NCBI GenBank assembly: GCA_010015655.1
Contig: ML976674.1
Location: forward strand, 1-64,000
DNA length: 64,000 bases
DNA from: Bimuria novae-zelandiae CBS 107.79
Lineage: Eukaryota > Ascomycota > Dothideomycetes > Pleosporales > Didymosphaeriaceae
Direction of reading: 5' to 3'
Each line of letters opens with the position of its first letter. Position 1 is the stretch's first letter. Under the pieces are notes generated by a model. That model saw nothing but the letters and a program-made list of their open reading frames with translations, did no database searches and was not told the origin of the DNA. A program made the translations under genes and the position numbers. Below, one piece after another: positions 62,901 to 64,000 of this stretch.

Positions 62901-64000
62901 TTAAACGGTGTGCGTAAGAGTCTCCTTCTTCTTATTATAAAGAGTCTTCCTTAAATAGTATCTACTATGTTAGCATATAGCGTGTAAGAGCTACTTATCT
63001 TTATTATAGCAAGCTTTGCTAGTCTTTTATAGTTATATTAGGTTAATACTAATTTATTTAAAGGGGCGTATTGCAGGCTCGCGTTAAAGGCGTTAACTAA
63101 TAATCTTAAAAAGTTTTAAGTTAATACAATTTTTATATTCCTTCTATTATAGGGCCTAGGGGCTAGTAATAAGCTTAATACTATCTACTACCTACTCTAG
63201 GTGTTTAATTGCTCATCTTCCTGCATGAGCTAGTATCTAATAAGCTTCTATAGGGGTGACTTATAGAGGCTTACGCTCGATACGACTTAGCTTTAATATA
63301 ATAGTATAAATATATAACTCTAATGTATTCGGGCGTATTACCTTATTAAAGTTTATTCCTTAATAGCCACCCTGCTTATTAAGTATACATAATATGTCTA
63401 TTAGAGCGCTCTTTAGATACAGATAGCTACGTCTTAAGTTAAACTTAATACTAACTAATTAATAGCGTAATAGTAACACTACTTATATTAGAGTAACTTA
63501 ACGTTCGCTAGTTAGAGTATTAATAAATAACCTAATATTTCTTTATTTATATATTTACAGGGCTTGCGTGCTAGCTAGTAGAATATTATCTAGGTATCTA
63601 TTTTAGATCTTCTCCCAGGTCTTTAGTTAGTAGTTTGTGACATGCAGATTAGAGCCAAGATCTAGTATCCACTTGTTAATTAATAGCGATAGAGGCTATT
63701 AAATAGTAGCTATACTAAGTAGAGTAATAACCTAAAATACGTCCTAGCTACCTTACTAGTGCATAACTACTATTATTAAGTTTTAAGTATTTAATAGAGG
63801 AAAACTAGTGTTTATTAAAAAGTTATTTTTATTTATAGTATTTGCCTTTTTACTAGCTTTCCTTTTAGCTCTAATTAGAGCTATACTTAAGGAGTTGCCT
63901 CTGCCTAGTTTCCTTACTTTGTTAAACTTGGCTAAAACAGCTGGGTCGGGCCTCTATCTAGTAGATCGAAGAGAAGGCACTACGTAGGAGCACTATCTAA
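59946..64000 (-). mobile_element. Copia retrotransposon, RIP-mutated, runs off the window
   Basis: Minus-strand Copia of a third family. From right to left: a protease-like WILDLGSNLHV near 63,600-63,660 (Leu in place of the usual Ser/Thr); integrase zinc region and core near 62,780-63,250; RT at 61,150-61,900 with NAFLNAYLPR and ALYGLK at 61,294-61,512; an RT box YVDN near 61,230; and the RNase H end (MPANRLIKSL, formerly MPADGLTK-like) near 60,300. The 3' LTR should lie between about 59,946 and 60,190, but I could not fix its ends. gag lies beyond the window. Its insertion probably removed the 5' end of the prenyltransferase gene. Confidence 0.8.
61335..61550 (-). other. unmutated GC-richer island inside the Copia RT
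   Basis: About 215 bases of the RT region have normal composition and an open frame (72 residues, 61,294-61,512). Both flanks are strongly AT-rich with stops every few codons. The edges are sharp. Confidence 0.75.

Noticed and set aside
1..64000. CRISPR arrays, tRNA or rRNA genes
   Set aside because: No spaced identical repeats of CRISPR type, no tRNA cloverleaf and no rRNA-like conserved sequence noticed; the genome is fungal. A tRNAscan-SE run would be the formal check.

Overview
The window looks like subtelomeric DNA of a filamentous ascomycete. About 90% of it is repeats, which are strongly AT- and TpA-rich. Their broken reading frames show the C-to-T / G-to-A pattern of repeat-induced point mutation (RIP): Gln and Trp codons become stops, and Asp/Glu become Asn/Lys where G follows T. 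Only two ordinary protein genes are visible, an MFS transporter and a broken indole prenyltransferase. Both have balanced base composition. The species cannot be named from the sequence alone.

Left part (1-35,991): five copies or fragments of one gene, all on the minus strand. It encodes a fungal telomere-linked RecQ-type helicase (TLH). Copies lie at 511-5,788 (A), 5,789-8,006 (A', N-terminal part), about 18,880-23,390 (B), 25,740-31,186 (C, with a solo LTR inside) and 31,187-35,991 (D, C-terminus lost). In A', C and D, and in A (where it occurs twice), the upstream edge ends with the telomere-like CTGGGTTAG, and A, A', C and D carry a TTAGGG block upstream of the start. AT-rich spacers with degenerate telomere-like satellites lie beside them. 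Between A' and B there is an internally deleted Copia element (about 8,007-9,797). The 3' flank of B carries a full Copia element (10,314-18,638) that holds a nested hAT transposon (11,189-14,211).

Middle (36,000-39,304): a unique-sequence island with the two-exon, apparently intact 14-TMS MFS transporter on the minus strand. Four 30-bp repeats lie in its promoter.

Right part (39,000-58,440): a nest of transposons. A PIF/Harbinger element is interrupted by a hAT element (39,305-42,033). Its right part is interrupted by a Fot1/pogo-like Tc1-mariner element (44,441-51,530). That element is itself split by a young, only lightly mutated Copia element (45,304-50,603) with matching 225-bp LTRs and a 5-bp target duplication. 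A second Copia relic (about 51,845-57,780) holds another Fot1-like element (54,662-56,502).

Far right (58,449-64,000): a three-unit telomeric repeat marks the return to ordinary sequence, which holds a 5'-truncated and frameshifted DMATS-type prenyltransferase pseudogene. Its missing N-terminus is replaced by another minus-strand Copia element that runs off the window. The transporter and prenyltransferase could be remnants of one secondary-metabolite cluster taken apart by transposons, but that is inference.
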